A DNA stretch of 64,000 nt, from contig CAVOYZ010000010.1 in assembly GCA_963700785.1 (NCBI GenBank), positions 248,001 to 312,000 on the forward strand. Direction: 5' to 3'. The notes beneath the pieces are model-generated. The model was not told the origin of the DNA and ran no database searches. It saw only the letters and a program-made list of their open reading frames with translations. The stretch's first letter is position 1; each line of letters starts with the position of its first letter. A program made the position numbers and the translations under genes. Origin of the DNA: CAXMST01 sp963700785 (lineage in GTDB: Bacteria; Actinomycetota; Thermoleophilia; Solirubrobacterales; 70-9). Below, one piece after another: positions 36,385 to 46,100 of the stretch.

Positions 36385-37325
36385 CCTCCCGCCGCCGGCT
36401 GGTCAGGGTGCCGGCCTCCTCGGGCAACCTCGGCCCGGGCTATGACGTGCTCGGGGCGGCGCTGTCGCTGTTCCTCGAGCTCGAGGTGAGCGAGAGCCCC
36501 GACGGCGAGTTCTCGGTCGACCCGGGAGGCGAGGGTATCCCCACCGATCGCAGCAATCTGATCGTCAGCTCGTTCGAGCGCCTGCACCCGGCCGACGGCC
36601 TCCGGTTCGAGGTCCGCAGCGAGATCCCGCTCGCCCGCGGCCTCGGCTCCAGCGGTGCCGCGATCCTGGCGGGGCTGCTCGCAGCCGACCATCTGTTCGA
36701 GCTCGGCAACTCACGCGAGCAGCTGTTCGCGATCGCCACTGAGCTCGAGGGCCACCCTGACAACGTCGCCGCCGCGCTCTACGGCGGGATCACCGTCTGC
36801 TCGCCCCCCGGCGCGCCGTTCCGGGAGACGCCGCCCGATCCGGTCGAGATCGCGGCGGGCGAGGCGCCGCCGGCCAGGATTCCCGTGCCCGCCCGGCTCG
36901 CGCCGCCGGAGGGCGTTGAGACGCTGGTCGTGATTCCGGCCGACGAGGTCCCGACCGAGGCCGCACGGGCCGCGATGCCGGCCGAGGTGCCGATCGCTGA
37001 CGCCGCGCACAACGTCGCCGCCGCGTCGCACCTGGTGCTCGGGATCGAGCGCTCCGACCTGACCCTGATCGAGCGCGGCCTCGCCGACCGCCTGCACCAG
37101 CCCCATCGCCGCCCTCTCTACGAGCGCTCGATGGAGGTGGTCGATGCGGCCCGCGACCTCGGCGCCCTCGGGGCGACGATCTCAGGCGCGGGCCCGACCG
37201 TGCTCGTCTGGAGCTACTGGCAGTCGAGCGCCGACCTGATCACCGATCTCGCCGCCGTCGCCGGCGAGTGGGCCGAGGTCGTCCGCGTCCCCTTCAGCCC
37301 CTACGGCGCCGCGGTCGAGCTCTAG
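36381..37325 (+). CDS. thrB: Homoserine kinase
   Basis: The 314-residue GHMP kinase phosphorylates homoserine in threonine biosynthesis. It has VRVPASSGNLGPGYDVLGAAL at the N-terminus, the ATP loop PLARGLGSSGAAILAGL (about 79-95), ELEGHPDNVAAALYGG, and the C-terminal GATISGAGPTVLVW. The GTG start overlaps the redoxin gene. hom and thrC are not in the window. Confidence 0.92.
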   Translation: MTSRRRLVRVPASSGNLGPGYDVLGAALSLFLELEVSESPDGEFSVDPGGEGIPTDRSNLIVSSFERLHPADGLRFEVRSEIPLARGLGSSGAAILAGLLAADHLFELGNSREQLFAIATELEGHPDNVAAALYGGITVCSPPGAPFRETPPDPVEIAAGEAPPARIPVPARLAPPEGVETLVVIPADEVPTEAARAAMPAEVPIADAAHNVAAASHLVLGIERSDLTLIERGLADRLHQPHRRPLYERSMEVVDAARDLGALGATISGAGPTVLVWSYWQSSADLITDLAAVAGEWAEVVRVPFSPYGAAVEL

Positions 37326-37354
37326 CCGCCTCCCGCATCATGCGCCGCCCGTCC

Positions 37355-37394
37355 GTGAACGGTTGGGAAGCTCCCAAGGCACCTAACGGTTCAC
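37355..37394. terminator. Nested inverted repeat between convergent thrB and parA
   Basis: An inner perfect hairpin TTGGGA-AGC-TCCCAA (37363-37377) is enclosed by outer arms GTGAAC (37355-37360) and GTTCAC (37389-37394), with near-matching flanks. It sits between two gene ends and reads as a bidirectional terminator without clear T-runs. A protein-binding site is the alternative. Confidence 0.45.
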
Positions 37395-37412
37395 CCGATC
37401 GACCGCGCCGGC

Positions 37413-38243
37413 TCAGACCAGGGTGCCGATCGGCTCGGTCTGCTCGAGCACCCGCGGGGGCAGCGCCTCGCGGCGGATCTGCTCGAGGGTTGCCAGCCGG
37501 TCCGGCATCCCGAGCCGGGCGATGATCTCGGCGGTCAGGGCGAGGTAGTCGCAGCCGCGGTCGGGGCGGTAGTCGAGGATCGGCACCGCCCGCTCAGCCG
37601 ACTCCGCGTAGGCGATCGACTGGCGGATGACGGTGTCGAAGACCTTTTCGGGGAAGCGCTCGTCCAGGGCCTCGAGGGTCTGACGGGCGTGACGGGTGCG
37701 CATGTTGGCGATGTTGAGCACGACGCCGAGCAGCTCCAGATCCGGGTTCAAGGTGTCGCGGGCGAGATTGAAGATCTCGACGGCCTGCTCGACTCCCTGA
37801 AGCGAGAAGTGCTGGGCCTGCGTCGAGAGGATCGCGTGCGTTGACGCGACCAGGGCGTTGACCGTGAGTAGCCCGAGGGTTGGGGGGCAGTCGATCAGGA
37901 CGACGTCGTAGTTGCGCTTCACGTCGCGAAGCGCGTTTCGCATCGTCACCTCGCGACCGATCTTGCCGGCGAGCACCAGCTCGGCCTCCGCGAGACCGAG
38001 GTTCGCGGGGATCACCGGGCCGTGGATCGCGTCGGCGGCTCGGCTCTGGCCGGCGAGCACCTCGCCGAGAGTCGGCTGCGCGCTCGGATCGACGTCGAAG
38101 TAGTCCGAGAGGTTCCCCTGAGGATCGGCGTCCACGGACAGAACGTCGAGCTCGAGCCGGGTGAGGACGTCGGCAATGCTGCGCACGGTCGTCGTCTTGC
38201 CGGTGCCGCCCTTCTGGGAGAGCACCGCGATCGTCACCGACAC
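37413..38243 (-). CDS. ParA/Soj-family ATPase (orphan, no ParB alongside)
   Basis: The 276-residue deviant-Walker ATPase has IAVLSQKGGTGKTTTVRSIADVL (signature Lys, about 11-18), SVDADPQGNLSDYF, VVLIDCPPTLGLLTVNAL and LGVVLNIANMRTRHARQTLEAL. It moves or positions cargo by ATP-dependent dimerisation on DNA or membrane. There is no parB nearby; the upstream neighbours encode an FHA protein and a Cys-rich protein, so its cargo may not be the chromosome. The GTG start has GAGG 9 bases upstream. Confidence 0.88.
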   Translation of the reverse strand: MSVTIAVLSQKGGTGKTTTVRSIADVLTRLELDVLSVDADPQGNLSDYFDVDPSAQPTLGEVLAGQSRAADAIHGPVIPANLGLAEAELVLAGKIGREVTMRNALRDVKRNYDVVLIDCPPTLGLLTVNALVASTHAILSTQAQHFSLQGVEQAVEIFNLARDTLNPDLELLGVVLNIANMRTRHARQTLEALDERFPEKVFDTVIRQSIAYAESAERAVPILDYRPDRGCDYLALTAEIIARLGMPDRLATLEQIRREALPPRVLEQTEPIGTLV

Positions 38244-38287
38244 GGGAAGGGCCCCTCGAGTTGGTCGCTGGCGCTGGCCACGCCGCG

Positions 38288-38293
38288 ACTATA
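38288..38293 (-). promoter_or_regulatory. -10 box TATAGT of parA
   Basis: On the minus strand TATAGT lies about 44 bases before the GTG at 38243. No clear -35 is seen. Confidence 0.35.
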
Positions 38294-38331
38294 GAGGCCG
38301 CCCAGCGCTCGGGCTGCCCGCGCGTCGGGCG

Positions 38332-38670
38332 TCAGGCCAGGGCTGACCCGGCGCGGGCCGGGCGCCGGATCGTGAACCTGACGTTGCCGATCGCGAGCTC
38401 GTCGCCGTCGGCAAGCTCGGCCCAGCGGACCCGCTTGCCGTTCAGGAAGACACCGGTCAGGCTGCGGTCGTCGATCACCCGCAGGCGCTCGTCCTCGGTC
38501 CGCACCATCACCGCGTGTCGCCGCGAGACGCTCGGATCGTTGAGCCGGATCTCCGCCATCGGGCTGCGCCCGACCCTGCTCCAGCCGACCGGGATCTCGA
38601 TCGGGCCGCGCTGCTCCGCCGCGTCGGAGCGGATCAGGGCCGGCGTCCCCAACGAGTGGCTAGCAATCAT
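38332..38670 (-). CDS. FHA-domain protein
   Basis: The 112-residue protein is essentially one forkhead-associated domain, which binds phospho-threonine: VGRSPMAEIRLNDPSVSRRHAVM holds the conserved GR, S and RRH residues, followed by VIDDRSLTGVFLNGKRV (NG motif). The start ATG 38670 is preferred over 38709 because the -35/-10 boxes lie between them. It suggests Ser/Thr-kinase signalling near the ParA protein. Confidence 0.88.
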   Translation of the reverse strand: MIASHSLGTPALIRSDAAEQRGPIEIPVGWSRVGRSPMAEIRLNDPSVSRRHAVMVRTEDERLRVIDDRSLTGVFLNGKRVRWAELADGDELAIGNVRFTIRRPARAGSALA

Positions 38671-38681
38671 CGTCACAAGTG

Positions 38682-38709
38682 ATCTTAGCTCGCGATCAGC
38701 CGGCCGCAA
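38682..38709 (-). promoter_or_regulatory. Predicted promoter of the FHA gene
   Basis: On the minus strand TTGCGG (38704-38709), 16 bases, TAAGAT (38682-38687); the transcript would begin a few bases before the ATG at 38670. Confidence 0.4.
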
Positions 38710-38745
38710 GTGAAGTGCTCGTGAAGACGGTCGCTCTTTGCGGCC

Positions 38746-39054
38746 TCAGGCCGCGCGGCGGACGTTCATCGCGCCGCCGATCGAGCGGATCCTGAGCCGC
38801 TCACCGGGGGCGCCGATCGCGTCCCCCCGACCGGCGGCCTCGCAGCGCTCACAGACCCAGCCGCTGCGCTTGCGTCCAGCGTGATGCACGACGTGCTCGC
38901 CAACCAGCGGAAACCGCTCGCAGCAGGAGCAGCGGGCCACGCCGTCGATCGGCTGCCGGCTGCAGCTCGCTGCTTCGCGGGGCAGCGGCGGAGCGGCGGG
39001 AACCGCACCGTCTCGGGTCAGCATGCCGGGCCGGGCTGTCGTTGCCGCTTCCAT
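38746..39054 (-). CDS. Small Cys-rich (zinc-ribbon-like) protein
   Basis: The 102-residue protein has CSCCERFPLVGEHVVHHAGRK followed by GWVCERCEAA: a CxC(C) pair, two histidines and a CxxC pair, a plausible zinc site. The remainder is low in recognisable features. The ATG at 39054 is taken; an upstream ATG at 39207 would overlap the promoter region of the divergent gene. Function unknown. Confidence 0.55.
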   Translation of the reverse strand: MEAATTARPGMLTRDGAVPAAPPLPREAASCSRQPIDGVARCSCCERFPLVGEHVVHHAGRKRSGWVCERCEAAGRGDAIGAPGERLRIRSIGGAMNVRRAA

Positions 39055-39114
39055 GCGGTCAGCTTCGGCGCCGGCCCGCGTCCTCCTCCCGCGGCCCGCC
39101 TCAGGCTGCCGGGA

Positions 39115-39120
39115 TAGAAT
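39115..39120 (+). promoter_or_regulatory. -10 box TAGAAT before the SRPBCC gene
   Basis: TAGAAT, identical to the rpmE box, ends 10 bases before the ATG at 39131. Confidence 0.4.
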
Positions 39121-39130
39121 CGCCGCGCCG

Positions 39131-39628
39131 ATGAGACCCGTCACGGCCAGGATCTCGATCGACGCTCCCCGCGAGCGCGTGTTCGACGTGCTCGCGGATC
39201 TCGCCAACCGGCCCGCGTTCTGCGATCACTTCGCCGACGACTTCCACCTGCAGCGTCTCGACTCACGTGGGGTCGGGGCCGCCGCCCGCTTTCACGCCGA
39301 CGCGACCCTGTTTCCGATCTGGATGGAGACGGTGATCACCGAGCTCGATCCGCCGCACACGATCATCGAGCGGGGCCGCGGCTCGCGCGCCGACCGGATG
39401 GAGCTCGGGATCGCCTGGGAGTTGGTCGAGGGACCGGCCGCGACGACCGAGCTGTCAGTCACCTTCTGGATCGAGCCCGCCAACCACTTCGACAGAGCCA
39501 GGAGCAAGCTCGGCGCCGCCCACTGGTACCGCAAGCGCCTGCGGCGAGCCCTGAGGCGGCTCCGCGATCTACTCGAGAACGACGAACCGATAGAGCCGCT
39601 CCGCGTCGCGGGTGCCGCCCGTATCTGA
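39131..39628 (+). CDS. SRPBCC/START-like lipid- or ligand-binding protein
   Basis: The 165-residue protein of the Bet v1-like fold (polyketide cyclase/SRPBCC group): ARISIDAPRERVFDVLADLANRP is the typical first strand and helix pair, then ELDPPHTIIERG and the long C-terminal helix with RALRRLRDLLE. Such proteins bind hydrophobic ligands; no specific function can be given. Confidence 0.82.
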   Translation: MRPVTARISIDAPRERVFDVLADLANRPAFCDHFADDFHLQRLDSRGVGAAARFHADATLFPIWMETVITELDPPHTIIERGRGSRADRMELGIAWELVEGPAATTELSVTFWIEPANHFDRARSKLGAAHWYRKRLRRALRRLRDLLENDEPIEPLRVAGAARI

Positions 39629-39682
39629 ACGCCGAGGCCGGCGGGACTCCCTGCTGCGGCGCCTATAGACTCCCGGCCTCTC

Positions 39683-40232
39683 ATGCGCCGGAGGTTTCCG
39701 ACACTCGATTCTGCTTTCCCTCGCGCTGCTCGGAGCGGCGCTGCTCGCCGGCTGCGGCGGCGAGGAGGAGGAGGAGGGGGTGGCCGTCGAGGGCGAGGCG
39801 CTGGAGCTGGGCAACCTGCTCTACAACGTGCAGATCACCCGCTTCCTGAACCCGGCGGGGACCGACGACGCGGGCTATCTCGAGGGCCAGCCGCCGCCTC
39901 CCCTTGGCGAGGACTACCTCGCCGTCTTCATGCGGATTCAGAACGAGGGCGACGAGCCCGAGCTGATCCCGGACTCGTTCACGATCCGCAGCAGCCGCGA
40001 CGAGACCTTTCGGCCACTCGATATCAACGAGAACCCTTTCGCGCTGCCGCTCGGCTCCGAGATCCCTCCCGACGGCCAGCTTCCCGCGCCCGACACCGCA
40101 GCGGCCAGCGGCCCGATCAAGGGCGCTCTGGTCCTCTATCTGATTGACGAGGCGGCGACCGAGAACCGCCCGCTCGAGCTCGAGATCCCCGGACCGGACG
40201 GCGAGACCGGCCGGATCGAGCTCGACATCTAG
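39683..40232 (+). CDS. Putative lipoprotein, frameshifted near 39705 (DUF4352-like size)
   Basis: From ATG 39683 the frame encodes MRRRFPTL and then loses the signal peptide; in the next frame ILLSLALLGAALLAGCGGEEEEE appears in two pieces, a hydrophobic stretch with lipobox LAGC. Removing one base within 39704-39708 joins them into a normal 182-residue lipoprotein. The mature domain (LYNVQITRFLNPAG; GEDYLAVFMRIQNEGDEP; PLELEIPGPDGETGRIELDI) is a beta-sandwich-like extracellular domain of unknown role. Reading only from GTG 39780 would leave it without a signal. Confidence 0.7.
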
Positions 40233-40242
40233 CCGCGCCCGG

Positions 40243-41976
40243 TCACAGGGCGGCGTCGAGAATCTGGCGCGCGATCGGCGCGGCGACGACTCCGCCGTCA
40301 CCGTCCGCGTTGACGATCATCACCGCCACGGCAAGCTTCGGCTTCTTCGCCGGCGCGTAAGCGGTGAACCAGGCGTCGACCTCGAGCTCGGGCTCGGCGT
40401 CGGGATCGGCCGGATCAACAACCGACCCTGGCTTCGGGCCGAGCTCGGCGGTGCCGGTCTTTCCGGCGACGGTCGTGTTCGGCAGCGCGGCCGCGCTGCC
40501 GGTGCCCGAGCGGACCACCTCGACCATCATCTTCCCGACCTGAGATGCAATCTCGGGGGTGGTCACCTCCACCTCTCCGACCTCGGCGACCAGCTCGGGG
40601 TTCTTGACCATCGAGGTCGGGGAGCGCACGCCGCCGTTAGCGATCGTCTGCGCGACCGACGCCATCTGCAGCGGCGTCGCAAGCACCTTCCCCTGGCCGA
40701 TCGCGCTGACGCCGGCCTCGATATCGCCCTCGATCGGGTCGGGGATCGTGCTCGAGGCCGGCTGGGTCGCCGCAATCGCGGCCTCGTTGTAGATCGTCGG
40801 CGGTGAGTTGAAGCCGAACCGCTCGGAGAGCTCGAGCAGCCGCTCGGGGCCGAGCTCGACCCCGAGCGGGGCGAACACCGTGTTGCAGGAGCGGGCGAAG
40901 CTCTGCACCAGCGTGCCGCCGCAGGACTCCTCGTGGGCGTTGTCGATCTGTCGCCCACCGGCATCGGCCGAGGTCACCACCGGGTACTCGGTCGACGGCT
41001 CGGCCAGCCCCTCCTCGAGCGCTCCGACCGCCGTGATTACCTTGAAGGTCGAGCCCGGAGGCTGCGGGGCGGAGAACGCGAGCCCGGCCAGCGCCCGGAC
41101 CTCGCCGTTGCGGGCGTCGAGCACCGCGACCCCGCCGAACTGCCCACCGAGCGCCTCGGCGGCGATCGCCTGAAGCTCGGGATCGATCGTGGTCCGCAGC
41201 GGCGATCCCGGGATCGGGTCCCCCTTGGCGAGCGTTCGCCGGCCGCCCTGGCCGACCGCGAGCAGGCTGCCGCCCGGCGTTCCGGCGAGCAGGCCGTCGA
41301 AGGCAAGCTCGAGCCCGTTGTTGCCGGCCGGCGTGCCCTCGGGGAACCCCTGCCGGCGCATCTCTGCGGCCCGTTCGGCCGGGGCCGCTCCGAGCTCCCC
41401 GGTGACGATTCCGCCGGCGCCGACCGTCGTCCGTGCCGCGGCCGGGCCGGTCGCCAGCGGGGAGCGGTCGGCGGCGAGGATCTTCGCCCGCTCCGGAGCT
41501 CTCATCCTGCGGTCGAGCTGCTCGCCGGGCTCGAGCCCGGGGAAGACGAGGCTCGGGCGCCACCCGACCGCGCCGTCGGAGACCGGAATGCCGATCTCGC
41601 CGCTGATCGTCCCGAATGAGGCGGTGGTCAGTGTGACGCCGACCGGGACGGCGTCCTCACCGTTGTCGCTGACCGGGCCGCGCGCCTCGCCGACCTCGAC
41701 CGACGAGATCGTCGCAGTCCGCTCGGCCCTGGAGTAGGCCTGTTCGAACTCCTTGCGGCTGGTCTCGTCCCGGGCGGCTTCGCTCAACTCCGCGTACATC
41801 GCGTCATAGTCGCCCGCCGCCCAGGCCCGCGCGAAGCGCTCGGCGGCATCCCGTTCCGGGGAGCCGGAGGCGGTGACGGCCCCGGCCACGAACGCCCCTG
41901 CGGCGAGCAGGCCGATCGGCAGCGCGCGACCCAGGACGCGGCGGCGACGTCGTGCCTGTGGTGAGATCCGGCTCAA
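40243..41976 (-). CDS. Class B penicillin-binding protein (transpeptidase) with NTF2-like domain
   Basis: The 577-residue membrane-anchored D,D-transpeptidase crosslinks peptidoglycan. A short basic cytoplasmic start and one helix (IGLLAAGAFVAGAV) are followed by a MecA_N/NTF2-like domain (about 40-150). The transpeptidase domain has SxxK as S309-TFK, SxN as S363-CN and KTG at 506-508. It starts at TTG 41976, the only candidate before the membrane helix. MecA_N-type PBPs often have low beta-lactam affinity; whether that applies here is unknown. Confidence 0.92.
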   Translation of the reverse strand: MSRISPQARRRRRVLGRALPIGLLAAGAFVAGAVTASGSPERDAAERFARAWAAGDYDAMYAELSEAARDETSRKEFEQAYSRAERTATISSVEVGEARGPVSDNGEDAVPVGVTLTTASFGTISGEIGIPVSDGAVGWRPSLVFPGLEPGEQLDRRMRAPERAKILAADRSPLATGPAAARTTVGAGGIVTGELGAAPAERAAEMRRQGFPEGTPAGNNGLELAFDGLLAGTPGGSLLAVGQGGRRTLAKGDPIPGSPLRTTIDPELQAIAAEALGGQFGGVAVLDARNGEVRALAGLAFSAPQPPGSTFKVITAVGALEEGLAEPSTEYPVVTSADAGGRQIDNAHEESCGGTLVQSFARSCNTVFAPLGVELGPERLLELSERFGFNSPPTIYNEAAIAATQPASSTIPDPIEGDIEAGVSAIGQGKVLATPLQMASVAQTIANGGVRSPTSMVKNPELVAEVGEVEVTTPEIASQVGKMMVEVVRSGTGSAAALPNTTVAGKTGTAELGPKPGSVVDPADPDAEPELEVDAWFTAYAPAKKPKLAVAVMIVNADGDGGVVAAPIARQILDAAL

Positions 41977-42153
41977 GCAGTGGGTGGGTTGGCTCGCCGC
42001 CGCGGCGTTCGCACTCGCTCGCGGCGACCGAAGAGTCCCCCTAGGCTAGCCGGGCAACCACTCGGAGGACCGCGGTTCGGCTGGATTCCGGTCCGCAGCG
42101 CGGTCGCGGCCTCCCAGGACAGCGCTTCGCCCGGGGCCGTGATCGCCCTCCGC

Positions 42154-42159
42154 TACCCT
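42154..42159 (+). promoter_or_regulatory. -10-like box TACCCT before the HxlR gene
   Basis: TACCCT ends 7 bases before the ATG at 42167, identical in sequence and spacing to the box at 27751. Confidence 0.4.
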
Positions 42160-42166
42160 GAACGGG

Positions 42167-42559
42167 ATGGCTTCCACCTCGGTGGATAACGCCCAACGGG
42201 AGGGCGCCGGCGCCAGGCCGCCCGGGAACGGGGCGCCTGCGACCGTCTGTCCGCGCTTTCACGCGGCGGTCGAGTTGATCGGTCGCCGATGGTCGGGCGC
42301 GATCCTGATCACGCTCCTCGACGGCCCGCTCTACTTCCGCGAGCTCGGCGGCGCCGTGCCCGGCATGTCGGATCGGCTGCTCTCCCAGCGACTGCGCGAG
42401 CTCGAGGCCCAGGGCCTCGTCGAACGCTGCGTTCACGACGGCCCGCCTGCCCGGGTGTCGTACGCACTGACCGAGACCGGCGGCGCGCTCGAGCCGGCGA
42501 TTCGCGAGCTCCACGCGTGGGCGCAGGGCTGGGAGGCGGCCGGGAAGCCGACCGCCTGA
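42167..42559 (+). CDS. HxlR-family winged-helix transcription regulator
   Basis: The 130-residue regulator shows CPRFHAAVELIGRRWSGAILITLLDGPLYF in its first helices (the Cys-Pro and GRRWS are family hallmarks), the recognition helix MSDRLLSQRLRELEAQGLVERCV and the wing PARVSYALTETGGAL. The family senses redox, thiols or aldehydes and often controls a divergent gene; here the divergent gene encodes the PBP. Confidence 0.9.
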   Translation: MASTSVDNAQREGAGARPPGNGAPATVCPRFHAAVELIGRRWSGAILITLLDGPLYFRELGGAVPGMSDRLLSQRLRELEAQGLVERCVHDGPPARVSYALTETGGALEPAIRELHAWAQGWEAAGKPTA

Positions 42560-42566
42560 CCGGCCG

Positions 42567-43157
42567 CTACCACTCGCGCGGGTTCCCAGGTGGAATCCGG
42601 TCCCCGACCAGGACTCCGTCGACGAGCTCGACCGGGTGCGGCAGGGTCGTCCTGCGATATTCGGACCGGTGCCCGTCTCCGAGCCGGTCGAACGCCAGCT
42701 CGACCGCCCGCGCGTAGCTGCTCAGGATCACCGCCCCCGACGGCGGCCGGGGCGCGTGGTTTGCCGGCCTCGCCACGTAGGTGATCACCCGCTCGAACCG
42801 AGGGCAGTCGGCCTCGGGAGCGATCGCTGCGCCGACCTCGACCCGTCGATAGCGGAGCTCGCGCACGTCGAGCCGGGCCAGGTCAGCCTCGGTGACCTCG
42901 ATCAGGCCCCCGTTCGGCGCGAGCGACGCTTGATCCGAAGGCTCCAGGCTGAGGCCCAGGATCCACCGGGGAACACTGCCGTCGTCGGCTCGGGCGAAGG
43001 TCTTCTCGCAGGCGGCGTTGTCGCGCGCCTGCGAGAAACGGCGCCGCCAGCCCCCGAGCCGCGCCGGCCAGATCCGCTCCACGTCGCGGCCGAGAGTCTG
43101 CCCGGCGCTGTCGCGATCGACCAGCGACCCGTATGCGAACACGGCGAGTTGCGGCAC
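42567..43157 (-). CDS. Gamma-glutamylcyclotransferase-fold protein
   Basis: The 196-residue protein begins with the BtrG/GGCT signature LAVFAYGSLVDRDSAGQTLGR (YGSL loop binds the gamma-glutamyl group) and has RRFSQARDN and EVTEADLARLDVRELRYRRVEV containing the probable acidic catalytic residue. The C-terminal tail is specific to this subgroup. Probable gamma-glutamyl-amine cyclotransferase; substrate unknown. Confidence 0.85.
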   Translation of the reverse strand: MPQLAVFAYGSLVDRDSAGQTLGRDVERIWPARLGGWRRRFSQARDNAACEKTFARADDGSVPRWILGLSLEPSDQASLAPNGGLIEVTEADLARLDVRELRYRRVEVGAAIAPEADCPRFERVITYVARPANHAPRPPSGAVILSSYARAVELAFDRLGDGHRSEYRRTTLPHPVELVDGVLVGDRIPPGNPREW

Positions 43158-43193
43158 CTGGCGAGCGTACCCGCATCGGCCGGTCCGCCCGCC

Positions 43194-46100
43194 CTAGCCG
43201 GGGAGGCCGGCGCCCACCCGGCCGCGATCCCCCGTCCCGGTCAGCTCGGGGGGATGGGGGCAGAGTCGCCTGCGCGCGGGGCAGTCGCGGCAGAGGCCCC
43301 AATGGGGCGCCTCCGTCGCCTCGAAGCGACGGCCCCGGATTCCGTCGATCAGCTGCTCGATCCGAGCCCGCCCGGCCTCGATCTGCTCGTCGGCGAGCTC
43401 GGCGATCACCGGCTGGTCCGGGGAACTCAGAAACACGTATGCGCTCCGCACCTGAGGGGCGCCTCTCGCCTCGGCCACGGCCAGCGCGTAGAGCGCCCGC
43501 TGGAGCAGGTAGCCGTCCGCCAGGGGCTCGCCCGGGGCCGGGGGCGCCGCATCGGTCTTGTAGTCGATGACGAGCGGCGGTTGCCCCTCGACCTCGGCCA
43601 GGAGGTCGATCGTGCCGCGGACCACCGTGTCCCTGCCGAGGGCCAGGCGGAACGGCAGCTCGGGCCGCAGGCGGGCGCCGGCGTCGATCAGCTCGGCGAG
43701 CAGCGGCGAGGCAAGCCAGCCGGAGACCAGTCGGGATGCCGCGTCGGCCAGGCCGGGCCCGGCCCCCTCGCTGGCCAGGGCCGCCTCGACGATCGCCGCC
43801 TCGGGCGCCCGCCAGCCGTCGCGCGCGGAGCGCTCGAGCAGTGCGTGCACCGCCCTGCCGAAGCCAAGCCCCGAGCCACCCCCGGCGGCCGCCGGCGCCG
43901 ACCTCGGACCGGCGTCCCCGGCGCCGCCTGCCGGGACCTGGTCGCCGACCCCGCGCTCCGGCGGAGCAGTCGCCCCGAACGCGATCGCCTCGCGGGCGGC
44001 GCCGAGCCCGAGTACCCGCTCGGTCAGAAACCGGTAGCCGCAGCGGTCGTACTCGGCGAGCGCGGCGTAGGAGAGGCTGCGCGCGGCGCTGCCGCCCCGT
44101 TCGCCGAGCGCCAGTAGCGGCGGTCGCCCGCCCGGGGCCGGGTCCTGCACGCCGTCGCTACCCCGCAGGTCGAAGGCCAGGGCGGCGGCCGACTCGGGGG
44201 TGGGCACGTTGACGCGGACGCCGGCCGCGACCGGCTCGAAGGGTGCCTCGGTCGGGAGGTCCGCCCGGAGCTCAGCCGGTGGCAGCTCGACCAGCTCGCC
44301 GTCCTCGCCGCTGACCGCCAGGCTGGGAAGCAGCCGCGCCAGCACGGAGTGGCTGGGTCGGGATTCCGGATGCCCGCCCTCGACGTCGATCGGCTCGAAC
44401 ATGCCGCTCAGGATCAAGCGGTGCCTCGCGCGCGAGGCGGCGACGTAGGCGAGCCGGCCCGCCTCCTCGGCATCGGCCGCGGCAGCGTCGTCGTTCAGCG
44501 CTCGGTAGCCGTCGAGCGTCAGCGCCGGTCCGCCCGCCCGGGCCAGCCTGAGCCCGACCCGCGGGGCCTCGTCGGGGTCGCCGGCGGTCTCGCCGTCCTG
44601 GTCCCCGAAGGCGAGCCGCAGTGCCGGTGGGGCGCCGATGCCCGCCATCTTCCGCCCGAGGTCTCCCACCGCGACGCAGTCGAACTCGAGTCCCTTGGCG
44701 GCGTGAACGGTCATCACCGTGACGCCCTCGTGGCCCTCGGCCGCGACCGTGGCCTCCGCCTCACGGTCCGACAGCGCGGCCCGCTCGGCGACGTGGGTGA
44801 GAAAGCCGCGCAGATCCCGGCCCTCGTGCGTCTCGAACTCGCCCGCGAGCCGGATCAGCTTCAGCAGGTTGGCGGCCCGCCGCGCACCACCCGGCATCGC
44901 CAGCGCGGCGAGGTCGTAGTCGAAGCGCTCCAGGGTCGCCTCGACGAGGCTGTCGAGCGGCATCAGCTGCGCCTCGGAGCGGAGCCGCCCGAGCCGATCG
45001 GCAAAGCCTGCGATCCGCTCCCGATCGGCTTCCGCCAGCCGGCCCAGCCACTCCGCCTCCTGCCGGCGGCGCTCGATCTCCTGCTCGTCGTCGCCGTCCC
45101 GGTCCCCGCCGGCGTCCGCCGGTTCCTCGGCGGCGAGTCGGCGGACCGTCGGCCAGAGGTGGCGATCGGCCCCCGCCGCCCGGCGCAGCAGCCAGAGCGC
45201 GTCCGGGCTCGCCCCGCAGGCCGGCGAGGCGAGCGCGCCGAGTAGCGCCTCGTCCTCGAGCGGGTTGGCGACGCAGGCGAGCAGCTTCAGCGCGTCCTCG
45301 ACCTGCTGGGAGGACCAGTAGCCGCGTCCGCCGACCACGTAGGGGTCGAGGCCGGCGAGCTCGAGGGCCTCGGTGTAGGCGTCGACGTGGGTGAAGGCGC
45401 GCAGCAGCAGGACCATCGATCCCGGCGCGACGCCGGAGTCGGCCAGTTCGCGCAGCCGGCGGGCGAGGAACCTCGCCTCGGCCGTCCGGTTGGGCTCCGT
45501 CTCGACCGCGGCGGTCGCGATCTCGATGCCGTCGTCCTTCCAGCCTCCGCGCTGGGTCAGCAGCAGCTCGACGGTCGGGCCCGGAGGGCCGGGCGGCGGC
45601 CCGTCCGGCCGGCGCCCGACGCGCAGCTCACGGAAGTCCTCCAGCAGGCAGTGCCCGAGCGCGTTGACCGCGGCGACGATCTCGGGCGTCGAGCGGAAGC
45701 TGCCGCTGAGCGGCAACACGGCCCCGGCCCCCCGTTCGGCGCGAACCAGCTCCCGCTCCTCGCGGAAGCTCGCCAGGTCGGCGCCGCGGAAGGCGTAGAT
45801 CGACTGGAACTCGTCGCCGACGGTGAACAGGCGCGTCGCCGGACCCTGCAGCGCCTGAACCAGGCGTACCTGCAGCGGACTCGTGTCCTGGAACTCGTCG
45901 ACCAGCAGATGCAGGTAGCGCTCCCGGTAGGCGCCGGCGATCGCCGCGCTTCGCTGCAGCAGCTCGAGCGCCAGCAGCTGCAGATCGTCGAAGTCGACTC
46001 CCGAGCGCTCGGCCTTGACCCGCTCGTAGGCGTCGCCGAAGCCGACCAGCAGCGACTGCAGCGAGCGGTACGAGCGATCGGCGAGCTCGACCTCCGCGGG

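Noticed and set aside
37355..37394. Inverted repeat beside parA considered as a parS site
   Set aside because: The arms GTGAAC/GTTCAC do not fit the TGTTTCACGTGAAACA consensus and no parB is near; listed as a terminator-like repeat instead.
39780..40232. Lipoprotein domain read as a cytoplasmic protein from GTG 39780
   Set aside because: A hydrophobic signal with lipobox LAGC lies directly upstream in the same frame; a one-base indel before it explains the lost start better.
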